Shown here: positions 49,958-58,323 of the stretch, in pieces | How the letters are laid out: each line of letters opens with the position of its first letter | Position numbering within the stretch: position 1 is the first letter of the stretch | Assembly (NCBI RefSeq): GCF_030551255.1 | Contig: NZ_CP130630.1 | Coordinates: 6,615,501 to 6,679,500, forward strand | DNA length: 64,000 nucleotides | Reading direction: 5' to 3' | From: Streptomyces sp. NL15-2K | GTDB taxonomy: Bacteria > Actinomycetota > Actinomycetes > Streptomycetales > Streptomycetaceae | The notes under the pieces: model-generated | The model's database searches: none | What the model saw: only the letters and a program-made list of their open reading frames with translations | What the model was told of the DNA's origin: nothing | Made by a program: the position numbers and the translations under genes

Positions 49958-51732
49958 GTCTCCTCGTCGTCGGGCTGAGCCACCGCAGCGCCCCGGTCAG
50001 CGTGCTGGAGCGGGCCGCGCTGAGCGCGGACGCCCAGATCAAGCTGCTCCAGGACACCGTCGTGGCGGAGCCGGCCACCGAGGCCGCGGTGCTCGCCACG
50101 TGCAACCGCATCGAGCTGTACGCCGACGTGGACAAGTTCCACGCCGGTGTCGCCGAGCTGTCCACGCTGCTCGCCCAGCACAGCGGCGTCGGCCTGGAGG
50201 AGCTCACCCCTTACCTCTACGTGCACTACGAGGACCGGGCCGTCCACCACCTCTTCTCGGTGGCGTGCGGGCTGGACTCGATGGTCGTCGGCGAGGGCCA
50301 GATCCTCGGCCAGATAAAGGACTCCCTGGCCAAGGCGCAGGACGTGCACAGCGCGGGCCGCCTCCTGAACGACCTGTTCCAGCAGGCCCTCCGCGTCGGC
50401 AAGCGCGCCCACTCCGAGACCGGCATCGACCGCGCCGGGCAGTCCCTGGTCACCTTCGGCCTGGAACAGCTGGCGGCGGGCCAGGCGGTCGAGAAGTGGG
50501 CCAAGGGCAAGAAGGCCCTGGTCATCGGCGCCGGCTCGATGTCGTCGCTGGCCGCGGCCACGCTCGCGCGGGCCGGGGTCGCCGAGATCGTGATCGCCAA
50601 CCGCACCCCCGACCGCGCCGAGCGCCTCGCACAGATCCTCACCGAGGGCGACGACACGGACGTGCTGGCCCGCGCGGTACCGATGGAATCGGTGCCGCTC
50701 GAGCTGACACGTGCCGACGTCACCGTCTCCTGCACCGGCGCGACGGGGCTCGTCCTGACGGCCGAGATGGTCGCGGCCGCGGTGGAGGGCCGTACCGGAG
50801 AGCCCGTCATGCCCAGCCGTACGGTTTCGGGCGCCGACTCCGGTCGTACGACCGCGCAGGCCGCCGGACGCGGCGAGCTCCCGCCCACCAGCATCGGCGC
50901 CGAGGACGGCTGTCCGCTCGACCTGCCCGCCGTACGGGCGACCGCCGGATTCTCCGTGCTCGGCGAGGCGGCCGTGGCCGGTATGGCCGCCTCCGACCTG
51001 GAACAGCACGCGGCGTGGGTGGACAACGCCCCGCGTCAGCAGAGCACCGCCCAGGCCGGAGCCGTCACGACGCTCGACCCGGCCGAGGAGACGGACGCCA
51101 TCGCCGCGCTCGCCGCAGCCGTGGCGGTCCTCGGCCGCGTCCCCGAGCGCCGCAAGCCCGAGCCGGTCGCCGAGATCCCGCGTCCCGAGCCGGTGTTCTT
51201 CCTGCTCGACCTCGCCATGCCGCGTGACATCGACGCGGCCGTGCACCGGCTGACCGGGGTACGGCTCGTCGACATCGAGTCGCTGGCGGGAGCTTCCGCC
51301 GCTGTGTCCGATCAGCGGACTCCGTCCGCGGGTCCGATGGCGGCCGACGTCGACCAGGTCCGCCGTATCGTTTCCGACGAGGTCACCGCCTTCGGGGCGG
51401 CGCTGCGGGCCGCGCACATCACGCCCACCGTGGTCGCCCTGCGGACGATGGCCGCCGATGTCGTGGCGGGCGAGATCGCCCGGCTGGAGGGGCGGCTGCC
51501 CGAACTGGACGACAAGCACCGCGGCGAGATCGCGCAGACCGTCAAGCGCGTGGTCGACAAGCTGCTGCACGCGCCGACCGTACGGGTCAAGCAGCTCGCC
51601 GCCGAGCCCGGCGGCGCCGGGTACGCGGACGCGCTGCGCACCCTGTTCGACCTCGACCCCGAGACGGTCGCCGCCGTCTCCCGCGCCGAGGACAGCACCG
51701 ACAAGAACGGCAAGAACCGAGGGCCGGAATGA
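49954..51732 (+). CDS. hemA: Glutamyl-tRNA reductase HemA
   Basis: 592 residues, overlapping rex by ATGA. Catalytic Cys near 50 in LATCNRIELY, HLFSVACGLDSMVVGEGQILGQ, and the NADPH domain GAGSMSSLAAATLARAG. It reduces glutamyl-tRNA to glutamate-1-semialdehyde, the first step of C5 tetrapyrrole synthesis. Compared with E. coli GluTR (about 418 residues) there is an insert of about 140 residues (roughly 275-410, Ala/Gly/Asp rich) between VLTAEMVAAAV and FFLLDLAMPRDID, seen in other Streptomyces HemA proteins. Confidence 0.96.
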   Translation: MSLLVVGLSHRSAPVSVLERAALSADAQIKLLQDTVVAEPATEAAVLATCNRIELYADVDKFHAGVAELSTLLAQHSGVGLEELTPYLYVHYEDRAVHHLFSVACGLDSMVVGEGQILGQIKDSLAKAQDVHSAGRLLNDLFQQALRVGKRAHSETGIDRAGQSLVTFGLEQLAAGQAVEKWAKGKKALVIGAGSMSSLAAATLARAGVAEIVIANRTPDRAERLAQILTEGDDTDVLARAVPMESVPLELTRADVTVSCTGATGLVLTAEMVAAAVEGRTGEPVMPSRTVSGADSGRTTAQAAGRGELPPTSIGAEDGCPLDLPAVRATAGFSVLGEAAVAGMAASDLEQHAAWVDNAPRQQSTAQAGAVTTLDPAEETDAIAALAAAVAVLGRVPERRKPEPVAEIPRPEPVFFLLDLAMPRDIDAAVHRLTGVRLVDIESLAGASAAVSDQRTPSAGPMAADVDQVRRIVSDEVTAFGAALRAAHITPTVVALRTMAADVVAGEIARLEGRLPELDDKHRGEIAQTVKRVVDKLLHAPTVRVKQLAAEPGGAGYADALRTLFDLDPETVAAVSRAEDSTDKNGKNRGPE

Positions 51733-52688
51733 CTCAGAAGGCATTGAGGCTCGGGACCAGGCGAAGCAGGCTCGCCCTGGCCCAGTCCGGGCAGGTGGCG
51801 GACGCCGTGAGCCAGGTGACCGGACGGCCCGTCGAGCTCGTCGAGATCACCACATACGGCGATGTCTCCCGCGAGGCGCTCGCGCAGATCGGCGGCACGG
51901 GGGTCTTCGTGACCGCGCTGCGGGAGGCGCTGCTCAAGGGCGAGGTCGACTTCGCGGTGCACTCGCTGAAGGACCTGCCCACCGGGCAGCCGGACCAGCT
52001 GGCGCTGGCCGCGATCCCCGTGCGCGAGGACCCGCGCGACGTGATCGTCGCGCGGGACGCCCTGAAGCTCACCGACCTGCCACGCGGGGCGCGCATCGGT
52101 ACGGGCTCGCCGCGGCGGATGGCCCAGTTGAACGCGTACGCGCGCGGCCATGGGCTGGACATCGAGACGGTTCCGATCCGCGGGAACGTCGACACCCGGA
52201 TCGGGTTCGTGCGGGACGGCGAGCTGGACGCCGTGGTGCTGGCCGCGGCCGGTTTGCAGCGCATCGGCCGGATCGACGAAGTGACCGACTTCCTGTCGGT
52301 CGACACGGTTTTGCCCGCCCCCGGCCAGGGGGCACTGGCGATCGAGTGTGCCGCGGACCACGCGGGCCTCATCGCAGCGCTCGGCGAGCTCGACGACCCG
52401 TTCACACGGGCCGCCGTCACCGCCGAACGGTCACTGCTCGCCGCCCTGGAGGCCGGTTGCAGCGCCCCTGTGGGCGCGCTGGCCGACCTTTTGGCCGACG
52501 GGCAGATTGTCAAGGAAATGCGCCTGCGGGGCGTCGTCGGCACGACCGACGGCACTCGCATGGTGCAGCTGTCCACCACCGGTCCCGTGCCCGAGACGGA
52601 CGACCAGGCAATGGCGCTCGGTCGCGAACTCGCAACCGAGATGCTTGCCCAGGGCGCGGCCGGTCTGATGGGGGAGCGAGCACAGTGA
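51729..52688 (+). CDS. hemC: Hydroxymethylbilane synthase (porphobilinogen deaminase) HemC
   Basis: 319 residues, overlapping hemA by 4 bp. Substrate and cofactor motifs: LRLGTRRSRLALAQS, DFAVHSLKDLP, RIGTGSPRRMAQL, VLAAAGLQRIG and the dipyrromethane-cofactor Cys in LEAGCSAPVGAL. It condenses four porphobilinogens into hydroxymethylbilane. Part of the rex-hemACD operon; the stop overlaps hemD as GTGA. Confidence 0.97.
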   Translation: MTQKALRLGTRRSRLALAQSGQVADAVSQVTGRPVELVEITTYGDVSREALAQIGGTGVFVTALREALLKGEVDFAVHSLKDLPTGQPDQLALAAIPVREDPRDVIVARDALKLTDLPRGARIGTGSPRRMAQLNAYARGHGLDIETVPIRGNVDTRIGFVRDGELDAVVLAAAGLQRIGRIDEVTDFLSVDTVLPAPGQGALAIECAADHAGLIAALGELDDPFTRAAVTAERSLLAALEAGCSAPVGALADLLADGQIVKEMRLRGVVGTTDGTRMVQLSTTGPVPETDDQAMALGRELATEMLAQGAAGLMGERAQ

Positions 52689-54421
52689 GCCCCACCACCC
52701 TTTCCGCCGGTCCTGAACACGGGCACGTCACCTTCCTGGGTGCCGGACCCGGGGATCCGGGACTGCTGACTCTGCGCGCCGTCGAGGCGCTGGCGAACGC
52801 GGACGTTCTCGTCGCCGGGCACGAAGTGCTCGACGTCGTACGTACGCACGCCAGACAGGGCGTCGCCGTCGTGAACACGGATTCGGACCCCATGGATGCC
52901 TTGGATCCCTTTACGGGTCCTGCTTCCGGTCCGACTCCGCGCTCAGGCACGCCTCAACTGACGGTTGTTGACGGCGCGTCAACAACCGTTGGCGGCCCCG
53001 CCGTGCGGGATGCCGCACATCTTGTCATGGAGGCCGCGCGGGGCGGCAGGCGGGTCGTGCGTGCGGTGTCCGGGGACCCCGGACTCGACGCGTACGCCGC
53101 CGAGGAGATGCTGGCCTGCGCCGCGGCGGGCGTGCCGTTCGAGGTCGTGCCGGGTGTGGCGGCGGCGGTGGGCGTACCCGCGTACGCCGGTGTGCCGTTG
53201 CGGGACGCCGAAGGCGCGGACGTGCGGTTCGTGGATGCGCGTACGGCCTCCGACCGGTGCTGGACGGAGGTGGGGGCGTCGGACGGCACGGTGGTCGTGT
53301 CGACGACCCTCGATTCCATCGCGGCTGCCGCCGGTGAGCTGGTGTCGGCCGGGCGCAAGCCCGATACGCCGATGACGGTGACCGTGGCCGGTACGACCAC
53401 CCGGCAGCGGACCTGGACCGCGACTTTGGGGACGATCGCGCAGACCCTGAAGCAGGCCAAGGTGCTGCCGTCGCCCGAGGGCGCGCGGCCCGTGATAGCC
53501 GTGGTCGGTGAGCGTTCGGCCGCGGCTCAGCGTGAGCAGCTCTCGTGGTTCGAGTCCAAGCCCTTGTTCGGGTGGAAGGTGCTCGTGCCGCGGACGAAGG
53601 AGCAGGCGGCTTCGCTCTCCGACCAGCTGCGGTCCTACGGGGCCGTGCCGCACGAGGTGCCGACGATCGCCGTCGAGCCGCCGCGGACGCCCCAGCAGAT
53701 GGAGCGGGCGGTCAAGGGGCTGGTGACTGGGCGGTATGAGTGGATCGCATTTACGAGCGTGAATGCCGTCAAGGCGGTTCGGGAGAAGTTCGAGGAGTAC
53801 GGGCTCGATGCTCGGGCCTTCGCCGGGATCAAGGTCGCGGCGGTGGGGGAGCAGACGGCCAAGGCGCTGGTCGCCTTCGGTGTGAAGCCGGACCTGGTGC
53901 CGAGCGGGGAGCAGTCGGCGGCCGGGTTGCTGGAGGACTGGCCTCCGTACGACCCGGTGTTCGATCCGATCGACCGGGTGTTCCTGCCTCGGGCCGACAT
54001 CGCCACGGAGACGCTGGTCGCCGGGCTGATCGAGCTCGGGTGGGAGGTCGACGACGTCACCGCCTATCGGACCGTGCGGGCCTCGCCGCCGCCGGCGGAG
54101 ACCCGGGAGGCGATCAAGGGGGGCGGTTTTGACGCCGTTCTCTTCACGTCGTCGAGCACGGTGCGGAATCTGGTGGGGATCGCCGGTAAGCCGCACAACG
54201 TGACGGTGATCGCGTGCATTGGGCCTGCCACGGCCAAGACGGCCGAGGAGCACGGGCTTCGGGTGGATGTGATGGCTCCGGAGCCGTCCGTGCACAAGCT
54301 GGCGGAAGCGCTGGCCGAGTTCGGGATGCGGCGGAGGGCTGCCGCTCTGGATGCCGGGGATCCGGTGACTCGGCCTAGTGAGCGGCGGCCTGGGGCTCGG
54401 CGTCGGCGTACTACTACGTAG
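52685..54421 (+). CDS. hemD: Bifunctional uroporphyrinogen-III synthase/methyltransferase-like protein HemD
   Basis: 578 residues. Residues about 10-250 have the SUMT (CobA/tetrapyrrole methylase) fold with FLGAGPGDPGLLTLRAVEAL and FEVVPGVAAAVGVPAYAGVPL. The usual GDPFVFGRGGEE and VTHR-like catalytic segments are replaced by SGDPGLDAYAAEEM and LRDAEGADVRFV, so methylase activity is doubtful. Residues about 285-560 are the HemD domain (FGWKVLVPRTKEQAASLSDQL, WIAFTSVNAVKAVRE, VLFTSSSTVRNLVGIAG). HemD cyclises hydroxymethylbilane. GTG start overlaps the hemC stop; a 16-bp repeat array follows directly. Confidence 0.94.
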   Translation: MSPTTLSAGPEHGHVTFLGAGPGDPGLLTLRAVEALANADVLVAGHEVLDVVRTHARQGVAVVNTDSDPMDALDPFTGPASGPTPRSGTPQLTVVDGASTTVGGPAVRDAAHLVMEAARGGRRVVRAVSGDPGLDAYAAEEMLACAAAGVPFEVVPGVAAAVGVPAYAGVPLRDAEGADVRFVDARTASDRCWTEVGASDGTVVVSTTLDSIAAAAGELVSAGRKPDTPMTVTVAGTTTRQRTWTATLGTIAQTLKQAKVLPSPEGARPVIAVVGERSAAAQREQLSWFESKPLFGWKVLVPRTKEQAASLSDQLRSYGAVPHEVPTIAVEPPRTPQQMERAVKGLVTGRYEWIAFTSVNAVKAVREKFEEYGLDARAFAGIKVAAVGEQTAKALVAFGVKPDLVPSGEQSAAGLLEDWPPYDPVFDPIDRVFLPRADIATETLVAGLIELGWEVDDVTAYRTVRASPPPAETREAIKGGGFDAVLFTSSSTVRNLVGIAGKPHNVTVIACIGPATAKTAEEHGLRVDVMAPEPSVHKLAEALAEFGMRRRAAALDAGDPVTRPSERRPGARRRRTTT

Positions 54422-54586
54422 GTGTGCGGCGGCGTAGGTGTACGGCGGTGCAGGTATGCGGCGGTGTGGATGTGCGGCGGCGTAGGTGTACGGCGGTGTG
54501 GATGTGCGGCGGCGTAGGTGTACGGCGGTGTGGATGTACGGCGGCGTAGGTGTACGGCGGCGTGGATTTACGGCGGCGTAGGCGAC
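54422..54586 (+). repeat. 16-bp tandem repeat x10 after hemD
   Basis: The cggcgg core recurs at 54426, 54442, 54458, 54474, 54490, 54506, 54522, 54538, 54554 and 54570, exactly 16 bp apart. Units alternate between cggcggcgtaggtgta and cggcggtgtggatgtg forms, giving a partial 32-bp super-repeat. It fills the gap between the convergent hemD and oxidoreductase genes. Confidence 0.93.
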
Positions 54587-54594
54587 CCGTGGGT

Positions 54595-55992
54595 CTACGC
54601 CGCTGGGGGCACCGTGTGGCCGAAGCGGAGTAGGTTCGACGGGTCGTAGGTCGACTTGGCGTGCCGGAGGCGGGCGTAGACCTCCGGGGTCCAGGGGCGG
54701 GCACGGTCTTCCTCGTCGCCCGGTGTGCCGTGCGTGTTGACGAAGGTGCGGCCCGTGCCGAACGGGGTCATCGCCGCGTGGAGCGTCCTCGTGGCGCGTT
54801 CGACGGCCTCGGCTGCCGGTGCGGCTTCCAGGACGCCCACCGCCTCCAGGAAGTACGTCGCGTCGCGGGCGCAGATCGCGTCCTCGACGAGGGCCGGGCG
54901 GGACAGGGCGCCGCCCATGTGGCGGATCTCGACGAGGAACAGCGGGCAGTCCGGGGCCTCGGGGCCGACCTGGTCCAGGAGCGTGCGGATGGCGTCCGGG
55001 GACAGGTCGCGCAGGAACAGCGACGACTCCCTCGCGGGGAGCGGGTCCTGCGGTGCCATGTGGATGCGGTCCAGGGCGGCGTAGTCCATTTCCTCCACCG
55101 TGTCGACGGCCACGGGCGCGGCGGCGCGGAGGGGGGCGAGCAGGCGTTCGCCGTCTTGCGGGTCGCCGGTCCAGGCGATCGCCACGCGGGCCCAGAAGCC
55201 GCCGCGCAGGGGCTCGGGGATCTGCGGGATGGGCGGCAGGCGGAGCAGCGCGAAGGCGCTGCACATCTCCGGGGGGACGGTCTGCGTCCAGTCGGCCCAG
55301 GCTGTGAGGAGCGCCTCCGCGTGATCGCCGGTGCAGTAGATGCCGCCGCCGAGGAGGCGGGAGAGCGGGAGCAGGTCGCAGACCAGTTCCGTCACGATGC
55401 CGACGTTGCCCTTGCCGCCGCGCAGGGCCCAGAAGAGTTCGGGGTCTTGGGCGGCGTCGGTCTCGTGGAGGGTGCCGTCGGGGGTGACGACCTGGAAGGA
55501 GCGGACGTGGTCGGTTGCGAAGCCGTATGTCCGGCCCAGGAGCGGGAGGCCGCCGCCGATCGTGTAGCCGATGACGCCGGGGCCGGAGCACGTACCGGTC
55601 AAGGCGGCCAGGCCGTGGGGCGCGGCTGCGTGCAGGACGTGGCGCCCCCTTGCGCCGGCTGCGATCGTGGCGGTGCGTCGGGTCGGGTCTATGCGTACGT
55701 CCGTCATGCGGGCGGTGTTGATCAGAAGGCCTCTGTCCACGGGGAAGTTCGCGCCGTGGCCGGTGGCCTGGACGGCGACGGGGGTGCCGGTGGCGGAGGC
55801 CCAGCGCATCGCGGTCGCCACGTCGGCGGCGTCGGTCGCTCCGATGACCACGTCGGGGGTGTGCAGGGCGGCCAGGTTGAAGCCGGTGATCTCATCGGCG
55901 TAGCCGTCGTCGCCGGGGCGTAGGACCGGGCCGTGGATCTCGGAGAGGGCGAAGAGGTCCGGGGTGTCGTAGAGGTGGTGGGTGGGGGGCAT
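54595..55992 (-). CDS. FAD-dependent oxidoreductase (berberine bridge/BBE-like)
   Basis: 465 residues. PCMH-type FAD domain with [28 protein letters not shown] (flavin-linked His) and [27 protein letters not shown] (candidate second covalent Cys), then a BBE C-terminal region ending [15 protein letters not shown]. The His and Cys suggest bicovalently bound FAD, as in secondary-metabolism oxidases. AGGAGG lies six bases before the ATG at 55992. No biosynthetic cluster surrounds it, so its substrate is unknown. Confidence 0.9.
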   Translation of the reverse strand: MPPTHHLYDTPDLFALSEIHGPVLRPGDDGYADEITGFNLAALHTPDVVIGATDAADVATAMRWASATGTPVAVQATGHGANFPVDRGLLINTARMTDVRIDPTRRTATIAAGARGRHVLHAAAPHGLAALTGTCSGPGVIGYTIGGGLPLLGRTYGFATDHVRSFQVVTPDGTLHETDAAQDPELFWALRGGKGNVGIVTELVCDLLPLSRLLGGGIYCTGDHAEALLTAWADWTQTVPPEMCSAFALLRLPPIPQIPEPLRGGFWARVAIAWTGDPQDGERLLAPLRAAAPVAVDTVEEMDYAALDRIHMAPQDPLPARESSLFLRDLSPDAIRTLLDQVGPEAPDCPLFLVEIRHMGGALSRPALVEDAICARDATYFLEAVGVLEAAPAAEAVERATRTLHAAMTPFGTGRTFVNTHGTPGDEEDRARPWTPEVYARLRHAKSTYDPSNLLRFGHTVPPAA

Positions 55993-56447
55993 CGCGTCCT
56001 CCTGGGGCGCCTTGGGCTGCGCGGGGAGGCCTTGGTCTTCAGCCTGTTCTTCCAGCCTGTTCCTTCAGCTTGGACCTGGGGGGTGCGGGTCGCATGTGGG
56101 GATGCCTGCGGGGGCCTCCGGCGGTTGGGCCGGGGAGGCCTGCGGCGGCCTGTGCGGGTGCGGAGGGGGTGCGGGTAGCGCCTGCGGGTGCGTTGGGGGT
56201 CGGGGACGTGTCGGGGGGTGTCCGTCCTCGGAACGGCGCGGAATCGGTCACCTACCAACTCGCCCGTGTTGACGCGCCAACCGCTGCGGGCGGACACCCC
56301 CCGACACGTCCCCTTGCCGCCGTGGGCGGCTGCGGGTGCGTGGTCCGTCCGGCCCCAGTTGCGGGCAGACGGCTCGCGTCAGCTGCGGGTTCCGCGCCGA
56401 CGGGTCGTCGGCAAAGGGGGTGTCGGGGCGGGCGTAGCGTAGGTGGC
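55993..56447. other. Intergenic region with a palindromic repeat upstream of hemB
   Basis: About 455 bp between divergent genes. It contains the 23-bp perfect inverted repeat described separately and many gcgggtgcg repeats. Promoters for hemB (plus) and the oxidoreductase (minus) must lie here; none could be assigned with confidence. No gene is seen. Confidence 0.7.
56202..56313. repeat. Palindromic element with 23-bp perfect inverted repeats
   Basis: The arm ggggacgtgtcggggggtg (56202 on) is an exact inverted match to 56291-56313 over 23 bp, enclosing 66 bp that contain a nested ggcgcg/cgcgcc pair. I recall similar palindromes scattered between genes in other Streptomyces, but this is from memory. 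It lies 134 bp upstream of the hemB start. It may act as a structured RNA, a terminator or a mobile repeat. Confidence 0.85.
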
Positions 56448-57440
56448 ATGACGACTTACGGATCCTTCCCCGGCACGCGGCCGCGGCGGCTGCGGACCAC
56501 CCCCGTCATGCGGCGCATGGTTGCCGAGACCCGGCTGCATCCGGCCGATCTCATTCTTCCGGCCTTCGTGCGGGAGGGGATCGCCGAGCCCGTGCAGATC
56601 GCGGCCATGCCCGGCGTCGTGCAGCACACCCGGGACAGTCTGAAGAAGGCGGCCGCGGAGGCGGTGGCCGCCGGACTCTCCGGGATCATGCTGTTCGGCG
56701 TGCCGGAGGAGTCGAAGAAGGATGCCGTCGGGACGCCGGGGACCGATCCGGACGGGATTCTGCAGGTCGCGATTCGTGATGTGCGGGCCGAGGTCGGGGA
56801 CGAGCTGCTGGTCATGTCCGACTTGTGCCTGGATGAGACCACGGATCATGGGCACTGCGGTGTCTTGGACGCGGAGGGGCGTGTCGACAACGACGCGACG
56901 CTTGAGCGGTACGCCGAGATGGCTCAGGTGCAGGCCGATGCCGGGGCCCATGTGGTGGGGCCCAGCGGGATGATGGACGGTCAGGTGGGTGTTGTTCGCG
57001 ACGCCCTTGATCAGATCGGGCGCGAGGATGTCGCGATCCTCGCCTATACGGTGAAGTACGCTTCCGCCTTCTTCGGGCCCTTCCGGGAGGCTGTGGCCTC
57101 GTCGTTGACGGGGGACCGGAAGACCTATCAGCAGGATCCGGCGAATGCGCGGGAGTCCTTGCGGGAGTTGGCGCTCGACCTCGAAGAGGGCGCCGACATG
57201 GTGATGGTGAAGCCCGCGGGGCCGTATCTGGACATCCTGGCCCGGGTCGCGGACGCGGTGGACGTGCCGGTGGTCGCGTATCAGATCTCCGGTGAGTACT
57301 CGATGATCGAGGCCGCCGCCGAGAAGGGGTGGATCGATCGGGATCGGGCCATCCTGGAGGCGCTGACCGGGATCAAGCGGGCGGGGGCGCGGAACATCCT
57401 CACCTACTGGGCCACGGAGGTCGCTCAGCGGCTGCTGTGA
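56448..57440 (+). CDS. hemB: Delta-aminolevulinic acid dehydratase (porphobilinogen synthase) HemB
   Basis: 330 residues. Active-site Lys residues in [16 protein letters not shown] and [13 protein letters not shown], and the metal region [19 protein letters not shown]. Compared with E. coli (TCFCEYTSHGHCG) the middle Zn Cys is Asp here, so the site is a hybrid of zinc- and magnesium-type enzymes. It condenses two aminolevulinate molecules to porphobilinogen, the step before HemC. It is transcribed separately from rex-hemACD, behind the BBE gene and a palindrome. Confidence 0.97.
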   Translation: MTTYGSFPGTRPRRLRTTPVMRRMVAETRLHPADLILPAFVREGIAEPVQIAAMPGVVQHTRDSLKKAAAEAVAAGLSGIMLFGVPEESKKDAVGTPGTDPDGILQVAIRDVRAEVGDELLVMSDLCLDETTDHGHCGVLDAEGRVDNDATLERYAEMAQVQADAGAHVVGPSGMMDGQVGVVRDALDQIGREDVAILAYTVKYASAFFGPFREAVASSLTGDRKTYQQDPANARESLRELALDLEEGADMVMVKPAGPYLDILARVADAVDVPVVAYQISGEYSMIEAAAEKGWIDRDRAILEALTGIKRAGARNILTYWATEVAQRLL

Positions 57441-57640
57441 CGCAACGGTTCGAGATCGGTGCGGCTACGGCTGGAACTCGGTGCGGGGAACGGCCGGGGG
57501 GTGTTGTGTTTTCTTTTGGTGGGTTTCGGGGCTTCCTGCGACGATCTTCTATCGGTCTGTCCGGAAAACGACCCTCGGGGGGTGGGTGGTTGCCGGGTAT
57601 GTAGTGGGAGATGGGCGATGAGCTGCGCGAATGTAACGAA

Positions 57641-57670
57641 TTGACGAGTTCCCGTCAGGCTCCTTATCTT
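57641..57670 (+). promoter_or_regulatory. Putative promoter of the DUF805 gene
   Basis: TTGACG (57641-57646), 18-bp spacer, TATCTT (57665-57670), 58 bp before the start codon. A close match to vegetative sigma-factor consensus. Confidence 0.6.
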
Positions 57671-57728
57671 CTGCGCCTGGCCTGATCCATTCGGAGGGGT
57701 CTTCCGAACGTCGATCCCTGGGGGACGC

Positions 57729-58085
57729 ATGAGCTGGTTCATCGAAGCGCTGAAGAAGTACGCGGTATTCAGCGGGCGCGCGCGCCGCAAGGAGTACTGG
57801 ATGTACGCGCTGTTCGCGTCCATCATCTACATCGCGCTGGTGATCATCGCCCTCGCGGCCAAGGAGCCGCTGATCGCGGCCGTCTTCTACCTGGCGATCA
57901 TCCTGCCGAGCCTGGCCGTCACCGTGCGCCGCCTGCACGACACGAGCCGCACCGGCTGGTGGGTCCTCATCGGGATGGTCCCGGTCGTCGGCCTCATCAT
58001 GATGCTGGTCTTCCTGTGCAGCGACGGCGAGCCGGGTCAGAACAAGTACGGCACGAACCCGAAGGAAGCGCCGGTTCTCGTCTGA
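57729..58085 (+). CDS. DUF805 small membrane protein
   Basis: 118 residues. After SWFIEALKKYAVFSGRARRKEYWMY, the DUF805 hallmark, come four hydrophobic segments with VRRLHDTSRTGWW between the second and third and a Cys/Asp-rich end (FLCSDGEPGQNKYG). DUF805 proteins are inner-membrane proteins of unknown function. It has its own promoter and a hairpin terminator after the stop. Confidence 0.92.
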   Translation: MSWFIEALKKYAVFSGRARRKEYWMYALFASIIYIALVIIALAAKEPLIAAVFYLAIILPSLAVTVRRLHDTSRTGWWVLIGMVPVVGLIMMLVFLCSDGEPGQNKYGTNPKEAPVLV

Positions 58086-58259
58086 CGCCGAGATTTCTTG
58101 TGTGCCTTGAGGCCGCCCGGCCGTCGTCCGGGCGGCCTTCGGCGTGGCTGGGCCTTCGTCCCGTACGCCCTCCCCGTCGTTGCATCCCGTCAGCACGAGC
58201 GTGGTGAGCGTGAGGACGATGGCGGCCAGGAGGCGGAGGCGGGTTCGGGCGGGCACCAT
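58086..58259 (-). pseudogene. Possible truncated lipoprotein (signal peptide with lipobox)
   Basis: An ATG at 58259 on the minus strand opens RTRLRLLAAIVLTLTTLVLTGC, a convincing lipoprotein signal with lipobox LTGC, followed by NDGEGVRDEGPA, a sequence style common after the Cys in Streptomyces lipoproteins. Downstream the frame runs without a stop into the antisense of the DUF805 gene (to 57549) and crosses that gene's terminator hairpin, which a real gene would not normally do. I read it as the remnant of a lipoprotein gene whose 3' part is lost. Confidence 0.4.
58110..58138 (+). terminator. DUF805 gene terminator
   Basis: aggccgcccgg (58110-58120) and ccgggcggcct (58128-58138) form an 11-bp perfect stem with a 7-base loop, 25 bp after the DUF805 stop. 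Confidence 0.8.
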
Positions 58260-58323
58260 CAAGTGCCGCCGGGAGTTAGGTTGTTGACCGCTCGTCCGCC
58301 GACTCTTTTTCCAGGAGACGTCC

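Noticed and set aside
54422..54586. CRISPR array
   Set aside because: A 16-bp period with no spacers is a simple tandem repeat.
52979..55591. 870-residue minus-strand ORF with His/Pro/Arg-rich sequence
   Set aside because: It is antisense to hemD and out of frame with the oxidoreductase; its repeats come from the 16-bp DNA array. The hemD and oxidoreductase frames have clear motifs.
54595..57440. Secondary-metabolite cluster around the BBE-type oxidoreductase
   Set aside because: Neighbours are heme biosynthesis genes and repeats; no PKS, NRPS or terpene genes are present.
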